From Cryobacterium sp. PH31-O1 (GTDB lineage Bacteria; Actinomycetota; Actinomycetes; Actinomycetales; Microbacteriaceae), in the NCBI RefSeq assembly GCF_030063455.1, contig NZ_JASITB010000002.1, forward strand, positions 186,001 to 250,000: a DNA stretch of 64,000 nt, written 5' to 3'. Of the stretch, positions 1-9,903 are shown piece by piece. The notes beneath the pieces are model-generated. The model was not told where the DNA came from, did not search any database, and worked only from the letters and a program-made list of their open reading frames with translations. Position 1 is the first letter of the stretch; each line of letters opens with the position of its first letter. The position numbers and the translations under genes are program-made.

Positions 1-458
1 ACTCCAGGCGGGCGGCCACCGGTATAGGAGAAAATATCGTAGAGCAGCATGCCTGCACCGATATAGAGCCGTTCGGTGAACCGTTTCTTGAGCGGATACA
101 GAAACCGTACCGGCTTCACCAGGTGCGGCGCGATGCGCTGCAGCAGCAGCCCCCGCTCCGTGAGGGCCTCACGCACCAGGCGAAAGTCGAGTTGTTCCAG
201 ATAGCGGATGCCGCCGTGCACGAGTTTGGACGACCGGCTCGAGGTGCCAGACGCCCAGTCCCGCGCTTCAAGGATGCCGACGCTCAGGCCCCGGGTGACG
301 GCATCGAGGGCTGCACCGGCCCCGACGATGCCGCCGCCGACGACGAGGATATCGAGTTCTTTGTCTTTGAGCTTGGCGAGAGCGGCGACCCTCTCCTCAG
401 GCCCCAACTTTGTGGACCTCGTGACTGAATTACCAGTAACCAAATTGTGGGAGGCCAT
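1..458 (-). CDS. glpD: Glycerol-3-phosphate dehydrogenase, N-terminal part (cut by window edge)
   Basis: This is the first 152 or so codons of an FAD-dependent sn-glycerol-3-phosphate dehydrogenase, which oxidises glycerol-3-phosphate to dihydroxyacetone phosphate and feeds electrons to the quinone pool at the membrane. The frame opens MASHNLVTG. Residues 41-48 (GGGIVGAG) are the FAD-binding dinucleotide motif, and residues 76-89 (SSKLVHGGIRYLEQ) are the GlpD family signature. The ATG at 456-458 has an AGGAG about five bases upstream. The reading frame stays open to base 1, so the remaining two thirds or more lie outside the window. Family assignment is firm. The biological partner (glycerol uptake or lipid turnover) cannot be judged from here. 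Confidence 0.9.
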   Translation of the reverse strand, partial: MASHNLVTGNSVTRSTKLGPEERVAALAKLKDKELDILVVGGGIVGAGAALDAVTRGLSVGILEARDWASGTSSRSSKLVHGGIRYLEQLDFRLVREALTERGLLLQRIAPHLVKPVRFLYPLKKRFTERLYIGAGMLLYDIFSYTGGRPPG

Positions 459-569
459 TGCTGCTCCTGTTCAGACTCAGTGTTCAAGACGAGCGGTCAG
501 GGGAAGTGCGACGAACAACTGCGACATCATTGTTGCGGGTAATGCTGAAAAGAACGTCTGTCTTCGACG

Positions 570-1688
570 CTAGTTCACTCGGTACGGCGCGACAACCACT
601 TCAACCCGTTGAAATTCTTTGAGATCGGAGTATCCCGTGGTCGCCATCGACCGGCGCAGCGCGCCGATCAGGTTGGCCGTTCCGTCGGCGACGGGTGCCG
701 GGCCGTAGAGAATCTCTTCGAGCGGGGCCACGGTGCCGACCTCGACCCGCTTGCCGCGCGGAAGCTGCGGGTGGTGCGCCTCGGCGCCCCAGTGGAATCC
801 GCCGCCGGGGGCATCCGTTGCCCGGGCCAGGGCGGTACCGAGCATAACGGCGTCGGCGCCGCAGGCGACGGCCTTGACGATGTCACCCGAGGTGCCGAGG
901 CCGCCGTCGGCGATGACGTGTACGTAACGACCGCCGGACTCATCCATATAGTCGCGACGCGCGCCGGCGACATCCGCTACGGCCGTGGCCATCGGGGCGT
1001 GGATGCCGAGGGTAGCGCGGGTGGTCGACGCGGCTCCTCCGCCGAAACCGACCAGAACACCGGCCGCGCCGGTGCGCATGAGGTGCAACGCTGCCGTGTA
1101 GGTGGCCGCACCGCCGACGATAACGGGGACATCGAGTTCGTAGATGAACTTCTTGAGGTTGAGCGGTTCCTGGTTCTGCGACACATGCTCGGCCGACACG
1201 GTCGTGCCGCGAATAACGAACAGGTCAACGCCGGCAGCTACGACGGTCTCGTAGAGTTCCTGCGTGCGCTGGGGCGAGAGAGCCCCGGCCACCGTCACCC
1301 CGCCCGCGCGGATCTCGGCGAGACGGGCGGTGACCAGCGCCGGCTGGATCGGCGCTGAGTACATGTCCTGCATGCGCGCGGTGGCTTTATCGGCGGGCAG
1401 GCTGCGAATTTCGGCGAGCAACGGCTCGGGGTTCTCGTGCCGGGTCCACAGGCCTTCGAGGTCGAGCACGCCGACGCCGCCCAGCTGGCCCATCATGATG
1501 GCCGTGGTGGGCGAGACGACGGAGTCCATGGGGGCAGCGAGCACCGGAATGGCGAACTGATAGGCGTCGATGGTCCAGCCGACCGACACGTCCTCCGGGT
1601 CTCGGGTGCGCCGACTGGGCACCACCGCGATGTCGTCGAAGGCGTATACGCGGCGAGCACGCTTAGAACGGCCGATCTCGATTTCCAT
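570..1688 (-). CDS. guaB3: GuaB3 family IMP dehydrogenase-related protein
   Basis: This 372-residue TIM-barrel protein belongs to the IMPDH/GMP reductase superfamily and lacks the CBS pair found in true IMPDH. It carries the barrel signatures LAAPMDSVV near residue 50 and GGVGVLDLEGLW near 70. Where IMPDH has its nucleophile in GSICTTR, this protein reads GAASTTR (Ser221), so the catalytic cysteine is replaced by serine. This is the GuaB3 subfamily, paired with guaB in actinobacteria; its exact reaction is less settled than that of GuaB. The start is ATG at 1686-1688. The gene lies 113 bp downstream of guaB on the same strand and may be co-transcribed with it. A direct role in IMP oxidation should not be assumed. 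Confidence 0.88.
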   Translation of the reverse strand: MEIEIGRSKRARRVYAFDDIAVVPSRRTRDPEDVSVGWTIDAYQFAIPVLAAPMDSVVSPTTAIMMGQLGGVGVLDLEGLWTRHENPEPLLAEIRSLPADKATARMQDMYSAPIQPALVTARLAEIRAGGVTVAGALSPQRTQELYETVVAAGVDLFVIRGTTVSAEHVSQNQEPLNLKKFIYELDVPVIVGGAATYTAALHLMRTGAAGVLVGFGGGAASTTRATLGIHAPMATAVADVAGARRDYMDESGGRYVHVIADGGLGTSGDIVKAVACGADAVMLGTALARATDAPGGGFHWGAEAHHPQLPRGKRVEVGTVAPLEEILYGPAPVADGTANLIGALRRSMATTGYSDLKEFQRVEVVVAPYRVN

Positions 1689-1801
1689 GACTTCAGTTTA
1701 GACGACCACCACCGACATCCATTTTTCAGCGGATGCGCCCGCCCGCCACTCTCCCGGTGCCAGCCACCCTGGCGGACTCCGGGCGAAGCGAACCGGCGAA
1801 G

Positions 1802-3487
<1,686 letters not shown>

Positions 3488-3561
3488 TCAACAACGACGT
3501 TGGAAGTACTTGCCCGGCGTCCGCCCGGTTACCCACCGGTCGGCACCCACATGGAGGTCCC

Positions 3562-4866
3562 GTGAAGTCCACTCTTACGGCTCAGAGATACATTCCCAGG
3601 ATGCTGGCTATCCTGTTCGTGACGCTTCTCGCAGCCCTGACCATGGCCACCTTTTCGGTGAGCAGCGCGCACGCCGACGAGGTCGGCACCGAGTTCGATT
3701 TCACCATCTCCGGCAATGTGCAGTTCGACGGTGAGGCCCTCGACGGTGTCGCCGTTGCCGTCGACGGTAATGGCTACAAGGCCGACACCGTGACGGATGC
3801 CGAGGGTAAATGGTCTATCGGAGTTCCCGAGAAGGGTAGTTACGAGGTCACCCTCGACGAAGACACCCTGCCGGAGGGTGTCATCGTGGCCAAGGGCGGC
3901 AACGTCATCGATACCGAGTTCGGACTGACCGACCGCCGCTCGGTGAACTTCTTCCTCGGCGAAGGCACCCGTAACACTGTGAGCTTCTTCGACCAGTTCG
4001 TGAACCGATTCTTCAACGGCTTGAACTTCGGCCTGCTGCTCGCCCTCGCGGCGATCGGCGTGTCGCTGATCTTCGGTACCACCGGGCTGAGCAACTTCGC
4101 CCACGCCGAGCTGATCACCTTTGGTGCGCTGATGACGCTGGTGTTCTCTGTCAATCTGGGGTTGCCGATCTGGCTCGCCATTCTGATCGCCATCCTTCTC
4201 AGCGGCGCGCTCGGGTACAGCCTTGATGCGGTGCTCTGGAAACCGCTGCGCCGTAAGGGCGTGGCGGTGATCCCCCTCATGATCGTGAGCATCGGCCTGT
4301 CGCTCGCCCTGCGCTACCTGTACCAGTACTTCTTCGGCGGCAGCACGAGCCAGCTTCCGGGTGCAGGCATGGCCGATCTCAAGTTCGGTCCGATCTCGCT
4401 CTCCCCCATCGACCTCGCGAGCATGGGCATCAGCATCGTAGTATTGCTCGCCGTGGCCTACTTTCTGCTGCGCACCCGCATCGGCAAAGCCACCCGCGCC
4501 GTGTCCGACAATCCCAGTCTGGCCTCGGCGAGCGGCATCGACGTCGACAACGTCATTCGCATCGTCTGGGTGGTCGGTGCGGCCCTGGCCGGGCTCAGCG
4601 GCGTACTCTGGGCCTACTTCCGCCCGGGTGTCAGCTGGGATATGGGCTTTCAGATGCTGTTGCTGGTCTTCGCCGCCGTGACCCTCGGCGGTCTCGGCAC
4701 GGCGTTCGGCGCCCTCGTCGGCTCTCTCATCGTCGGGCTCTTCGTTGAGCTGTCGACGCTCTGGCTTCCGTCCGACATGAAAATTGTCGGCGCCCTCGTG
4801 ATCTTGATCCTGGTGCTGCTGTTTCGACCGCAGGGCATTCTGGGTCGCAAAGAAAGAATTGGTTAG
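3562..4866 (+). CDS. livH: Branched-chain amino-acid ABC transporter permease LivH with N-terminal secreted domain
   Basis: This is one of two membrane subunits of a high-affinity branched-chain amino-acid importer. The 434-residue product is about 130 residues longer than ordinary LivH. Residues 1-38 look like a signal peptide with an Ala-X-Ala site (SSAHA then DE). Residues about 40-130 form a beta-rich domain (FTISGNVQFDGEALDGVAV, then TDAEGKWSIGVPEKGSYEV) resembling carboxypeptidase-regulatory or transthyretin-like folds. From residue 145 onward it is a normal LivH permease with eight or so membrane segments. The GTG start at 3562-3564 has GGAGG seven bases upstream. It is the first gene of livHMGF, and livM follows after 8 bp. 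The permease call is firm; the fold of the N-terminal domain is inferred from its pattern. Confidence 0.93.
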   Translation: MKSTLTAQRYIPRMLAILFVTLLAALTMATFSVSSAHADEVGTEFDFTISGNVQFDGEALDGVAVAVDGNGYKADTVTDAEGKWSIGVPEKGSYEVTLDEDTLPEGVIVAKGGNVIDTEFGLTDRRSVNFFLGEGTRNTVSFFDQFVNRFFNGLNFGLLLALAAIGVSLIFGTTGLSNFAHAELITFGALMTLVFSVNLGLPIWLAILIAILLSGALGYSLDAVLWKPLRRKGVAVIPLMIVSIGLSLALRYLYQYFFGGSTSQLPGAGMADLKFGPISLSPIDLASMGISIVVLLAVAYFLLRTRIGKATRAVSDNPSLASASGIDVDNVIRIVWVVGAALAGLSGVLWAYFRPGVSWDMGFQMLLLVFAAVTLGGLGTAFGALVGSLIVGLFVELSTLWLPSDMKIVGALVILILVLLFRPQGILGRKERIG

Positions 4867-4874
4867 GGGTTCTC

Positions 4875-5855
4875 ATGGACTGGGGAGCAATCTTCAACAA
4901 CGCCGCCGTCGAGCTGGTCAGCCCGACCACGGCCGCCTACGCACTCGCCGCCCTCGGACTGGCCGTGCACTTCGGTTACACCGGCCTGCTGAACTTCGGC
5001 CAGGCCGGGTTCATGGCCCTCGGAGCTTACGGCTACGCCATTTCGATTCTGACCTTCGGGTTTCCGGTCTGGGGCGCCTTCCTGGTCGGCGTGGGGGCAT
5101 CCGTTGTTTTCGCGCTGATTTTGGGTATTCCCACACTGCGGCTGCGTGCTGACTACCTCGCGATCGTCACAATCGCCGCCGCTGAGATCGTACGGCTGTT
5201 GTTCACGACGAATACCTTCGCCGCGGTCACCGGTTCGGCCAACGGCCTGAGCGGCTACAAGAACGAATTCGCCGCGCTCAACCCGCTCGCGGACGGCAGC
5301 TACGGATTCGGCCCGTTCACGAACAACGCCTACGACACCTGGCTGCGTATCGTGGCCTGGTCGATCGTTATTCTCGCGGCCCTGCTGGTCTGGCAGGTCA
5401 TGCGCAGCCCCTGGGGACGCGTCATCAAGGGCATCCGCGAGGACGAAGACGCCGTGCGTGCGCTCGGCAAAAACGTCTACGCCTACAAGATGCAGTCGCT
5501 CATTTTCGGTGGAGTGCTCGGCACCATCGCCGGCATGATCTTCGCCCTACCGCGAGCGGTCGTGCCGTCGAACTACCAGACGACCCTGACCTTTTTCATC
5601 TACGCCATTTTGCTGCTCGGCGGGGCAGCGACGGTGCTCGGCCCGATCATCGGTTCGATGATCTTCTGGGTGCTGCTTTCGTTTTTCTCCGGCTTCATCG
5701 CCCGGGCCGTTGAGGCCGGCTGGCTGCCGTTCATGACGGCGATCCAGGGCGGGCAGTTGCGCTTCATCCTGGTGGGAGTGGCGATCATGTTGATAGTCAT
5801 CTTTAGACCGCAAGGCATCTTCGGCAACAAGAAGGAGTTGGCTTTTGTCCGCTAG
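4875..5855 (+). CDS. livM: Branched-chain amino-acid ABC transporter permease LivM
   Basis: This is the second membrane permease of the Liv importer and pairs with LivH to form the translocation pore. The 326-residue protein is strongly hydrophobic, with repeated membrane helices and the conserved FGYTGLLNFGQAGFMALGAY near residue 33 and LRLRADYLAIVTIAAAEIVR near residue 90. The cytoplasmic EAA-like loop (MRSPWGRVIKGIREDEDAVRALG, residues about 176-198) contacts the ATPases. It ends in the usual IFRPQGIFG. The ATG at 4875 follows livH by 8 bp. The end overlaps the TTG start of livG, so translation is probably coupled. Length is typical for the family. Confidence 0.95.
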   Translation: MDWGAIFNNAAVELVSPTTAAYALAALGLAVHFGYTGLLNFGQAGFMALGAYGYAISILTFGFPVWGAFLVGVGASVVFALILGIPTLRLRADYLAIVTIAAAEIVRLLFTTNTFAAVTGSANGLSGYKNEFAALNPLADGSYGFGPFTNNAYDTWLRIVAWSIVILAALLVWQVMRSPWGRVIKGIREDEDAVRALGKNVYAYKMQSLIFGGVLGTIAGMIFALPRAVVPSNYQTTLTFFIYAILLLGGAATVLGPIIGSMIFWVLLSFFSGFIARAVEAGWLPFMTAIQGGQLRFILVGVAIMLIVIFRPQGIFGNKKELAFVR

Positions 5856-6801
5856 CGCTGGTCTCGATTCGGCGGCTCCCCTCGAGCCGCCCGTTCCCAC
5901 TCAAAAGCCGATCAAGACGACCGGCCTGCACATCGGCGAGGCCGAGCCAGGCTGCCGCAAGGTCGACCCGATTCTCGTCGTTGACAACGTGCGGCGAACC
6001 TTCGGCGGTCTGACCGCCGTTGATGTCGACCACGTAGAAGTTCCGCGCGGCGCAATTACCGCCCTGATCGGCCCGAACGGTGCCGGCAAGACGACCCTGT
6101 TCAATCTGCTGACCGGTTTCGACAAGCCCGACGACGGCAAGTGGACCTTTGACGGGCGTTCCCTCGCCGGCGTTCCCGCTTACAAGGTCGCCCGCATGGG
6201 CCAAATTCGCACCTTTCAGCTCACCAAGGCGCTTGGGTTACTGACCGTAATGGACAACATGCTGCTCGGTGCCAAGGGCCAGACCGGCGAGAACATGTTC
6301 CGCGCGCTGATGCCGTTTCTCTGGCGCAACCAAGAGGAGGAGAATCGGGCCAAAGCGCTCGACCTGCTCACCCGGTTCAAGCTCGACACCAAGAAAGATG
6401 ACTACGCGGCGAGCCTTTCCGGCGGGCAGCGCAAGCTGCTCGAAATGGCGCGGGCGCTCATGAGCGACCCAACCCTGGTGATGCTCGATGAGCCGATGGC
6501 CGGGGTTAACCCGGCGCTGACCCAGTCGCTGCTCGACCACATTCTCAACCTCAAGTCCCAGGGCATGACCGTTTTGTTCGTGGAGCACGACATGCACATG
6601 GTGCGCCACATTGCGGACTGGGTGATAGTGATGGCCGAGGGCAAGGTGGTCGCCGAGGGCGATCCGCACGAGGTGATGAAGAACCCGGCCGTGATCGACG
6701 CCTATTTGGGCCAGCACCACGACGAAGATATCGGCGAAGACCCGGGTACCGAGACCGAGAACGTGTCAGCCATAAAGGAGTTGCTCGATGACGAACGCTA
6801 A
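5845..6801 (+). CDS. livG: Branched-chain amino-acid ABC transporter ATP-binding protein LivG
   Basis: This is an ATPase subunit of the Liv importer, driving transport at the inner face of the membrane. The 318-residue protein has a Walker A motif GPNGAGKTT at residues 76-84, the signature LSGGQRK, Walker B LVMLDEP and the switch histidine in VLFVEHDMH. About 45 poorly conserved residues precede the ABC domain, and a short acidic tail follows it. The TTG start at 5845-5847 overlaps the livM stop and has GAAGGAG about eight bases upstream, which supports it despite the weak codon. A later start is possible because the first 45 residues are not family-specific. The end overlaps livF by 14 bases. 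Confidence 0.93.
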   Translation: MSASAGLDSAAPLEPPVPTQKPIKTTGLHIGEAEPGCRKVDPILVVDNVRRTFGGLTAVDVDHVEVPRGAITALIGPNGAGKTTLFNLLTGFDKPDDGKWTFDGRSLAGVPAYKVARMGQIRTFQLTKALGLLTVMDNMLLGAKGQTGENMFRALMPFLWRNQEEENRAKALDLLTRFKLDTKKDDYAASLSGGQRKLLEMARALMSDPTLVMLDEPMAGVNPALTQSLLDHILNLKSQGMTVLFVEHDMHMVRHIADWVIVMAEGKVVAEGDPHEVMKNPAVIDAYLGQHHDEDIGEDPGTETENVSAIKELLDDER

Positions 6802-7555
6802 TCCTATGACCGCGCCGGCTCCGACCGAGACCCGGGAAGCGGTCGTCGAAGTCAAAAACGTGACGGCCGGCTACGTCACCGGCGTCAACATTCTCAACTC
6901 CTGCTCGCTGACCGCTTACGCGGGCGAGCTGATCGGCATCATCGGCCCGAACGGTGCCGGCAAGTCGACGCTGCTCAAGTCGATCTTCGGCCAGGTGAAG
7001 GTTCGCGACGGCGTGATTCTGCTGCGCGGCAAGAACATCACCAACCTCAAGGCCAACAAGCTGGTCGCGCAGGGGGTGGGCTTCGTTCCTCAGAACAACA
7101 ACGTCTTCCCCACCCTGACCATTCGCGAGAACCTCGAGATGGGCATCTTCCAGAAACCCAAGGGACTCATCGAGAGGCTCGAGTTTGTCACCGAGATTTT
7201 CCCCGAGCTGAGCAAGCGGATGTCACAGCGCGCTGGGTCGCTCTCCGGCGGCGAACGGCAGATGGTTGCCATGAGCCGCGCGCTCATGATGGGCCCACAC
7301 GTGCTGCTGCTCGACGAGCCGAGCGCCGGCCTCTCCCCCGTGCGTCAGGACGAAGCCTTTCTGCGGGTGAAGGAAATCAACAAGGCCGGCGTGACCACGA
7401 TCATGGTCGAACAGAACGCCCGTCGCTGCTTGCAAATCTGCGACCGCGGCTATGTGCTCGACCAGGGCCGTGATGCCTACACCGGAACCGGACGTGAGCT
7501 TTTGAACGACCCCAAGGTGATCGGCCTGTACCTCGGCACCCTCGGGCAGGACTAA
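6788..7555 (+). CDS. livF: Branched-chain amino-acid ABC transporter ATP-binding protein LivF
   Basis: This is the second ATPase of the Liv importer. The 255-residue protein has Walker A GPNGAGKST at residues 53-61, Q-loop GVGFVPQNNNVFPTL (typical of LivF), signature LSGGERQ, and Walker B VLLLDEPSAG followed by LSP. The ATG at 6788 lies inside the end of livG, with AAGGAG just upstream, indicating translational coupling. It is the last gene of the livHMGF unit, and a hairpin with a T-rich tail follows at 7584-7621. The solute-binding partner livJ is encoded convergently, immediately beyond the terminators. Confidence 0.95.
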   Translation: MTNANPMTAPAPTETREAVVEVKNVTAGYVTGVNILNSCSLTAYAGELIGIIGPNGAGKSTLLKSIFGQVKVRDGVILLRGKNITNLKANKLVAQGVGFVPQNNNVFPTLTIRENLEMGIFQKPKGLIERLEFVTEIFPELSKRMSQRAGSLSGGERQMVAMSRALMMGPHVLLLDEPSAGLSPVRQDEAFLRVKEINKAGVTTIMVEQNARRCLQICDRGYVLDQGRDAYTGTGRELLNDPKVIGLYLGTLGQD

Positions 7556-7583
7556 CACCCGAAATTTGCTGTACCAGCCTGTG

Positions 7584-7621
7584 GCGGCGTCTGAGATGTT
7601 CTCGGACGCCGCTTCTCTTTG
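7584..7621 (+). terminator. Probable Rho-independent terminator of livHMGF
   Basis: An 8-bp perfect stem (7584-7591 with 7605-7612, GCGGCGTC/GACGCCGC) around a 13-base loop is followed by TTCTCTTTG. It lies 29 bases after the livF stop, as expected for the end of the livHMGF transcript. Confidence 0.7.
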
Positions 7622-7670
7622 TGTCGGTGACAGACGTCCATAGCTGGCGCCTCCAGGGGACCTGGTACGC

Positions 7671-7704
7671 AGAAGGGCCCCGGCCGAAGCCGGGGCCCTT
7701 CAAC
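7671..7704. terminator. Bidirectional terminator between convergent livF and livJ
   Basis: A 12-bp perfect GC-rich stem pairs 7673-7684 with 7689-7700 around a four-base loop, CGAA on plus and thus TTCG on the minus transcript, a very stable tetraloop. It lies 22 bases downstream of the livJ stop on the minus strand and backs up the livF terminator on the plus strand. Confidence 0.8.
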
Positions 7705-7721
7705 TCAGTAAAGCGGTGAAG

Positions 7722-9023
7722 CTAGTTGATGCGGGTGTACTTGTTGTCGGCACCGAACTCGTAGACGCCGATGGTTGCTTCGGTGGGGTCGCCGTTCTCA
7801 TCGAACGTGATCGGACCGGAGAAGCCGTCGTAGTCCACCTGGTCGCCAGCCTTCAACGCCGCAGCGGCCTCAGCGAAGTCAGTGACCGTAGCGCCTTCTC
7901 CACTGCCGCCGGAGACCTGGCGGAGGTAGCTCGCGATCGATTCTCCTGAAGTGTCGTTGGCTGCGTAGGCAGCCAGGGCGATCAGGATCACGGCGTCGTA
8001 CGACTCGGCAGCGTAGCTGTAGTCAGTCAGCGTCGGGTCGACCTCGAGGAGGCGGGTGGTGAAGTCACCGAGAGTGGTGGTGTCGAGGCCGGGCAGCGTG
8101 CCCTTGGAGCCCTCGATGAGGCCAGCCGCGAAGTCGGCACTGTAGTCGGAGACGTTACCGTCGACGAAATACAGCTTGTCGCCGGGGAAACCGGAACCGA
8201 CCAGGGCTGGGGTGATGACCTTGGCCTGGTCGAACGTGACGAGCGCGATCGCGTCGGGGGCTGCCGCGGTGACTTCGGCGATCTGCGAGGCAAAGTTGGA
8301 ATCGCCCTCGTTGAACAGCGAGGTCGCAACGACTGTGCCGCCAGCGGCCTCGAAGGCATCGCTGGTGTACTTGGCCAGGCCGGTGCCGTACGCATCGTTG
8401 AGCACGATCAGACCGAGGGTGGCGTTGCCGTCGTCAGCGATCTGGGTGCCGAGCACTTCGCCCTGCAGAACGTCAGACGGAGCCGTACGCCAGTACAGGC
8501 CATTATCGTCGTAGGTCGTGAAGGCGTCCGAGGTGTTGGCCGGGGAGAACTGCACGACGCCGGCGCCGGTGATCTGGTCGATCACGGTCTTGGAGACACC
8601 AGAGGAGGCCGCACCGATGATGGCCGAGACATCCTGCGACAGCAGGTCGGTCACGGAGACGGTGGCGGTGTCGGTCGTGGTGTCGCCAGAGTCGCGGAAG
8701 ATGGCTTCAACGTCGATACCGAGGCCGGCCGCGTTGATGTCGTTGACGGCGAGCTGAACGCCGGCTTCTTCGGGCGGGCCGAGGAAGGCCAGTCCACCAC
8801 TCTGCGGGAGGATGGTGCCGATCTTAAGGGACAGATCGCGGTCACCGGCCTCCACCGGCTGAAAGTCTGCGGCATCCGCCGACGGTGCCGCCGAATCGCT
8901 GGGCGCCGTAGCGGCGCCGTTGCTGCAGCCGGTGAGCACGAGTGCGCTCACTCCGACCAGTGCGATACCGGTAACGAGGGTACGAACTGAGCGGGAGGCC
9001 GAGGCCTTCGCGAATACGCTCAT
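7722..9023 (-). CDS. livJ: Branched-chain amino-acid ABC transporter solute-binding lipoprotein
   Basis: This is the extracytoplasmic binding protein that delivers ligand to LivHMGF. The 433-residue protein begins with a lipoprotein signal ending in the lipobox LVLTGC near residue 33, so it is probably lipid-anchored. It is followed by a Ser/Ala-rich linker and a periplasmic-binding-protein type 1 fold starting at LKIGTILPQSGG. It carries the usual SYAAESYDAV near the second lobe. The ATG at 9021-9023 has AAGGAG six or so bases upstream. The gene is convergent with livF, not part of that operon, so it has its own promoter and can be expressed at a different level from the permease. Ligand specificity cannot be read from the sequence. 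Confidence 0.93.
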   Translation of the reverse strand: MSVFAKASASRSVRTLVTGIALVGVSALVLTGCSNGAATAPSDSAAPSADAADFQPVEAGDRDLSLKIGTILPQSGGLAFLGPPEEAGVQLAVNDINAAGLGIDVEAIFRDSGDTTTDTATVSVTDLLSQDVSAIIGAASSGVSKTVIDQITGAGVVQFSPANTSDAFTTYDDNGLYWRTAPSDVLQGEVLGTQIADDGNATLGLIVLNDAYGTGLAKYTSDAFEAAGGTVVATSLFNEGDSNFASQIAEVTAAAPDAIALVTFDQAKVITPALVGSGFPGDKLYFVDGNVSDYSADFAAGLIEGSKGTLPGLDTTTLGDFTTRLLEVDPTLTDYSYAAESYDAVILIALAAYAANDTSGESIASYLRQVSGGSGEGATVTDFAEAAAALKAGDQVDYDGFSGPITFDENGDPTEATIGVYEFGADNKYTRIN

Positions 9024-9150
9024 TTTGCTCCTTGATAGTTGAAGAGAGGTAACTCTGGTCAGCCGATTGACTGCCGTGGTGTCAGAGTAGGCAATCGAGA
9101 GCTCCGAAACCTACCTGTGCGTGTTACAACCGTGTAAAGCGACCAAATCG

Positions 9151-9858
9151 TTACGAACGAACGCCGGTGATCCCCTGATAGTCAATGATCTGCTTTTCAG
9201 CCAGGGCGAACACACACTCTCCCCAAGAGGCGCACACCGCGCTTCCCGAAATCACCTGCGGCCAGCCCGCTGCGAGCGATGCACCGCCGTCATCGCCGGT
9301 GATGAGGGCGGCCAGAGCTGCAGTGACCACCCCGTCGTAGGCTTCCGCGCCGCCGTCGGTGCCGGCCAGGCCGGGGTCGGCGGTCTTCAGCCGGGCGGTG
9401 AATGCCTTATCGGCGGCGAGCGGTGTGCCGCCGTTGGCGAAGTCGCCGAGGGCCACCATAGTGGCGTTGCCGACGGTGCTGTCAGCATCCGCTGGTAATG
9501 CTGTCGTCGCGTCCCACAGCACCAGGTCGACTCCGCGTGCCACCAGGTCGGCGTAGGCGGCAGCGAGGTCGCCGGCCGAGTTTCGATGGATGAGCTGCAC
9601 GGGCTGGGTCGGCGTGGTTTGCTCGGCGAGGATGTCACGCACCGCCAGTTCGGTGCCGGCCACCTGGGCGGCGCCGCTCGCGGCGTTGTCTCCGGTCATG
9701 GGAAAGAGCGTTCCGATAAGAAGCGTTCCGTCGCCGGAGGGTGCTGCTGTCGCGGCCGTCGTCGGGGTGGGACTCGGTGAGGCGGCCGGGGTGCTCGTGC
9801 AACCGGTGAGGGCGAGGGCGCCAAACAGTACGGCGACGATGAGCGGGCGACGGGGCAT
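9151..9858 (-). CDS. Shortened solute-binding-protein-like lipoprotein
   Basis: This 235-residue putative lipoprotein has a signal ending in the lipobox LALTGC near residue 20, followed by a Pro/Thr/Ala linker. The first part (LLIGTLFPMTGDNAASGAAQ) matches the beginning of a LivJ-type binding protein. After VARGVDLVLWDATTAL the sequence jumps to a region resembling the far C-terminal lobe (FTARLKTADPGL, then GGAEAYDGVVTAALAAL and IDYQGITG). Compared with the neighbouring livJ, roughly 150 central residues are missing. The ATG at 9856-9858 with AAAGGA upstream is preferred to an upstream TTG at 9882. It lies 127 bp upstream of livJ on the same strand. Function is unknown; it may be a remnant or a small accessory binder. 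Confidence 0.75.
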   Translation of the reverse strand: MPRRPLIVAVLFGALALTGCTSTPAASPSPTPTTAATAAPSGDGTLLIGTLFPMTGDNAASGAAQVAGTELAVRDILAEQTTPTQPVQLIHRNSAGDLAAAYADLVARGVDLVLWDATTALPADADSTVGNATMVALGDFANGGTPLAADKAFTARLKTADPGLAGTDGGAEAYDGVVTAALAALITGDDGGASLAAGWPQVISGSAVCASWGECVFALAEKQIIDYQGITGVRS

Positions 9859-9903
9859 CTGGATCCTTTGGTGCGAGGGCAAGTAGTTTCAGGGTATCGA
9901 TGC

